The position numbers were made by a program, and so were the translations under genes. DNA of 11,151 nt from Patescibacteria group bacterium UBA3527. Its GTDB lineage: Bacteria; Patescibacteriota; Minisyncoccia; Phycocordibacterales; UBA918. The number at the start of each line of letters is the position of its first letter. Within the stretch, counting starts at the first letter, position 1. Shown here one piece after another: positions 10,822 to 11,151 of this stretch. The notes under the pieces are model-generated. The model was not told the DNA's origin and did no database searches. It saw nothing but the letters and a program-made list of their open reading frames with translations. The stretch is from positions 9,351 through 20,501 of the forward strand of contig DFPA01000037.1 in NCBI GenBank assembly GCA_002377025.1, in the 5' to 3' direction.

Positions 10822-11151
10822 ATGTTGCAACTGACCACTATTTTCTTTGTAATTTCGCTGGGTCTTTTGGCTTTATTACATTACTTGGCACTAGAATTTT
10901 TCCTTTACTGGCGGTTTATTTGGATTGATTTGGTAATGCATTTTTTTGGCGGTGCCGTAGTTGCACTGGGTTGCTTTACTCTGAAGGATTTCATTCGCGG
11001 AATACCGGTGCGATTTTTGTACGTAGTACCCGTAATTTCCGCTGTTTTGATCGTCTCACTCTTATGGGAAATTTTTGAAATCTATATTGGAGTACCGGTA
11101 TTGGAACCTGGCTTTGGAAGAGACGCAATATTTGATATTTTGTCGGCGCTA
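10822..11151 (+). CDS. Integral membrane protein, 3' end outside the window
   Basis: An open frame of 110 codons runs from the ATG at 10822 to the last base without a stop. It encodes about three hydrophobic segments: residues 3-30 (starting LTTIFFVISLGLLALL), about 34-55 (FIWIDLVMHFFGGAVVALG), and about 67-90 (FLYVVPVISAVLIVSLLWEIFE). Conserved-looking polar residues sit in or next to membrane segments: D-xxx-HFFGG, LWEIFE, and GRDAIFDILSAL. This pattern, with acidic residues and histidine at helix ends and an FDIL motif, resembles small bacterial membrane families such as DUF2238/YjdF or VanZ-like proteins, but the assignment is tentative. No Shine-Dalgarno is present. It follows the small RNA and its terminator by 21 nt. 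Confidence 0.75.
   Translation, partial: MLQLTTIFFVISLGLLALLHYLALEFFLYWRFIWIDLVMHFFGGAVVALGCFTLKDFIRGIPVRFLYVVPVISAVLIVSLLWEIFEIYIGVPVLEPGFGRDAIFDILSAL

Noticed and set aside
1..11151. CRISPR arrays, tRNA or rRNA genes, insertion sequences
   Set aside because: No regularly spaced repeats, tRNA-like folds, rRNA sequence or transposase frames were found.

Overview
The window looks like chromosome from a Candidate Phyla Radiation (Patescibacteria) bacterium, probably of the Parcubacteria group. This is inferred from protein character and gene order. The S10/spc ribosomal-protein cluster is collinear with the usual bacterial order, but rpmD (L30) is missing between rpsE and rplO, a trait reported across CPR bacteria. 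The proteins are short, S5 carries a charged N-terminal extension, NDK is enlarged, and starts almost never have a Shine-Dalgarno sequence. All genes read on the + strand.

Layout. Bases 1-1920 hold the end of the S10 block (rplV, rpsC, rplP, rpmC, rpsQ) with gaps of about 4-9 nt. Bases 2057-7643 hold the spc block: rplN, rplX, rplE, rpsN (zinc type), rpsH, rplF, rplR, rpsE, rplO, secY. After a terminator-like hairpin and a 47-nt palindrome comes a nucleotide-kinase and processing block (7793-10442): a guanylate-kinase-like protein, adenylate kinase, methionine aminopeptidase and NDK. It is closed by a strong terminator. Bases 10443-10821 contain no gene but hold a 97-nt inverted-repeat structure and a probable small non-coding RNA with its own promoter and terminator. 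A membrane protein starts at 10822 and runs off the end.

Main discovery. The spc block, normally compact, is interrupted at four junctions by 120-190 nt spacers, each with strong RNA secondary structure. The spacer before rpsN-rpsH contains a hairpin (3583-3616) reproducing the core of the S8-binding site of 16S rRNA helix 21: the A-A-G-U-C strand opposite G-A-U-A-C-U, with the two unpaired U-A residues and the unpaired A in the right places. It lies 21 nt upstream of the rpsN start and two genes' worth of start codons before S8 itself, so it is very likely an S8 autoregulatory site. In E. coli the S8 site lies at the rplE start instead. A hairpin and a promoter-like sequence just upstream suggest that rpsN-rpsH-rplF is a separately controlled unit. 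The other three spacers (before rplN, rplX and rplR) hold a three-way junction, a roughly 106-nt rod and a 76-nt bulged hairpin. They are good candidates for further ribosomal-protein leaders, so the cluster may be divided into several feedback-controlled modules.

A second candidate is the RNA at 10623-10766. A TGTTATAAT extended -10 element places +1 exactly on the first base of a long closing helix. The RNA then has a central bubble and an apical region, followed by a 15-bp hairpin. The architecture resembles 6S RNA, but the class is not proven.
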